A stretch of 7,463 nucleotides of DNA. Origin: Planctomycetaceae bacterium. GTDB taxonomy: Bacteria > Planctomycetota > Planctomycetia > Pirellulales > JAEUIK01. Where the stretch lies: positions 1 to 7,463 of the forward strand of contig JAEUIK010000129.1 in assembly GCA_016793185.1 (NCBI GenBank). The letters are read 5' to 3'. The position numbers and the translations under genes were made by a program. This document shows positions 6,031 to 7,463 of the stretch, piece after piece; the first letter of the stretch is position 1, and the number at the start of each line of letters is the position of its first letter. The notes beneath the pieces were generated by a model. That model made no database searches and was not told where the DNA came from. It saw only the letters and a list, made by a program, of their open reading frames with translations.

Positions 6031-7463
6031 ATGTCGTTGACGTTGGACTTGAGCCGCTACGAGATCCGCGGACCGCGCGTCTTGCGCAACCCTTCGCCGG
6101 GCGAGCTGTACGACGAATCGGTCATGCTCGGCGATGCCGTCATCACCTCGAGCGGCGCGCTGACCGCCGATAGCGGGGCCAAGACCGGCCGCAGCCCCAA
6201 GGACAAGCGGATCGTCGACCACCCCGACAGCACCGCCGACATCTGGTGGGGCGACGTCAACATCCGCTTCGAAGAGCGGAATCTGTTGATCAACCGGCAG
6301 CGGGCGATCGATTACCTCAACGTCTGCGAGCGCCTCTACGTGATCGATGGCTTCGCCGGCTGGGATCCGAAGTATCGCGTCAAGGTGCGCGTGATCTGCG
6401 CGCGGGCTTATCACGCGCTGTTCATGCACAACATGCTGATCCGCCCGACCGATCAAGAGCTCGAGGATTTTGGCGAGCCCGATTATGTGATCTACAACGC
6501 GGGCCGCTTTCCGGCGAACCGCTACAGCCCGCAGATGACGTCCCCCACCAGCGTCGCGATCTCGTTCGAGCGCGGCGAAGTGGTGATTCTCGGCACGATG
6601 TACGCCGGCGAGATGAAGAAGGGCGTCTTCACGATCATGAACTACCTGATGCCCAAGCGCGGCGTGCTCTCGATGCACTGCTCGGCCAACGAAGGGGCCG
6701 ACGGAGACGTCTCGCTCTTCTTCGGCCTCTCGGGCACGGGCAAGACGACGCTCTCGGCCGATCCCGCTCGGCGGCTGATCGGCGACGACGAACACTGTTG
6801 GACCGACGAGGGCGTCTTCAACATCGAGGGGGGCTGCTACGCCAAGTGCATCAACCTGTCGGCGACCGGCGAGCCGCAGATTTACGACGCGATCAAGTTC
6901 GGCGCGATTCTCGAGAATGTGGTCTACGATCCCCGGACGCGCGTCGTCGACTACTCCGATGCGTCGTTGACAGAGAATACGCGCGTCTCGTATCCGATCG
7001 AGTTCATCCCGCACGCCAAAATCCCCTGCATCGGGCATCAGCCCCGGAACATTATCTTGCTGACGTGCGACGCCTTCGGCGTGCTGCCACCGGTGAGCAA
7101 GCTCTCCAGTTCGCAGTTGATGTATCACTTTCTCAGCGGCTACACGGCCAAGATCGCCGGCACCGAGCAGGGAGTGACCGAACCGCAGGCGACTTTCTCG
7201 GCCTGCTTTGGCGCGGCGTTTCTCGTGTGGCATCCGACCAAGTACGCCGAGCTCCTGGCCGAACGGATGAAGCGGCACGGCTCCCAGGCCTGGCTCGTGA
7301 ACACCGGCTGGTCCGGCGGCGCCGCCGGCACCGGCAAGCGCGTCAAGCTCGCCTACACCCGCGCGATCATCGACGCCATCCACGATGGCTCGCTCACCGA
7401 TGTCGCGACCGTGACCGACCCCATTTTCGGGCTGCAGGTGCCGGCCCACGTGCCGGGCGTGCC
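6031..7463 (+). CDS. pckA: Phosphoenolpyruvate carboxykinase (ATP), 3' end cut by window
   Basis: ATP-dependent PEP carboxykinase (EC 4.1.1.49), a cytosolic enzyme. It converts oxaloacetate and ATP to PEP, CO2 and ADP, the committed step from TCA intermediates to gluconeogenesis; it can run in reverse to fix CO2. 477 codons are visible with no stop. E. coli PckA is 540 residues, and by its motifs about 50-60 C-terminal residues are missing only because the window ends. Hallmarks are all present: TGRSPKDKRIV (52-62, oxaloacetate-binding Arg), YAGEMKKG (191-198, metal-binding Lys), MHCSAN (215-220, metal-binding His216), the P-loop GLSGTGKTT (232-240), the kinase-2-like LIGDDEH (249-255, metal Asp252), NTRVSYPI (316-323) and NTGWSGG (424-430), then GTGKR and TRAIIDAI. 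No active-site substitutions are seen. The P-loop identifies the ATP-type enzyme and excludes the GTP-type family. It has its own promoter and SD. Confidence 0.98.
   Translation, partial: MSLTLDLSRYEIRGPRVLRNPSPGELYDESVMLGDAVITSSGALTADSGAKTGRSPKDKRIVDHPDSTADIWWGDVNIRFEERNLLINRQRAIDYLNVCERLYVIDGFAGWDPKYRVKVRVICARAYHALFMHNMLIRPTDQELEDFGEPDYVIYNAGRFPANRYSPQMTSPTSVAISFERGEVVILGTMYAGEMKKGVFTIMNYLMPKRGVLSMHCSANEGADGDVSLFFGLSGTGKTTLSADPARRLIGDDEHCWTDEGVFNIEGGCYAKCINLSATGEPQIYDAIKFGAILENVVYDPRTRVVDYSDASLTENTRVSYPIEFIPHAKIPCIGHQPRNIILLTCDAFGVLPPVSKLSSSQLMYHFLSGYTAKIAGTEQGVTEPQATFSACFGAAFLVWHPTKYAELLAERMKRHGSQAWLVNTGWSGGAAGTGKRVKLAYTRAIIDAIHDGSLTDVATVTDPIFGLQVPAHVPGV

Noticed and set aside
5490..6173. 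227-codon + strand open frame bridging the crotonase gene and pckA
   Set aside because: It is an out-of-frame read through the crotonase 3' half, the promoter region and the pckA 5' end, with no motif of its own.
6016..7449. 477-codon open frame antisense to pckA
   Set aside because: It is an antisense shadow of pckA, whose complete set of active-site motifs is on the + strand.
1..7463. CRISPR array, RNA gene, transposase, toxin-antitoxin or defence module
   Set aside because: I found no regularly spaced repeats, tRNA- or rRNA-like segments, or coding regions with such motifs on either strand.

Overview
The window looks like chromosomal DNA of a GC-rich planctomycete, most likely near the Pirellulales. 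The evidence is its gene content: a Tat-exported DUF1501 protein, and a roughly 1,000-residue membrane protein that combines von Willebrand A (VWA) domains with a glutamine-amidotransferase-like fold. Both families are strongly expanded in Planctomycetota. G/C-ending codons dominate and all genes lie on the + strand. The taxonomic call comes from family knowledge, not from a database search.

Layout: (1) 1-99, the C-terminal tail of an unidentified gene. (2) 100-350, a less GC-rich intergenic stretch with a REP-like inverted repeat (136-216), then a candidate extended -10 promoter (292-300) and a Shine-Dalgarno site. (3) 351-1811, DUF1501 protein with a twin-arginine signal. (4) 1936-4986, VWA/GATase-like membrane protein with two complete-looking MIDAS sites. 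(5) 5083-5868, a crotonase-superfamily protein that lacks one of the two classical enoyl-CoA hydratase glutamates. (6) 5869-6030, a hairpin directly after the crotonase stop and a good sigma70-like promoter (TGGAAA, 17 bp, TATAAT). (7) 6031 to the end, ATP-dependent phosphoenolpyruvate carboxykinase (pckA), cut by the window edge about 50-60 residues short of its expected C-terminus.

How the genes relate: there is no clear single pathway. The DUF1501 and VWA proteins are probably envelope-associated and of unknown physiological role. The crotonase acts on an unknown acyl-CoA thioester. pckA is central gluconeogenic/anaplerotic metabolism and appears to have its own promoter. Gaps of 124, 96 and 162 bp suggest loosely grouped transcription units rather than one tight operon.

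I see no CRISPR array, RNA gene, transposase, phage gene or recognisable defence system. No convincing undescribed multi-gene system is present. The most interesting points are the unusual crotonase active site, the VWA domain apparently inserted inside a GATase-like fold and found without its usual MoxR/DUF58 partners, and the intergenic palindromic element.
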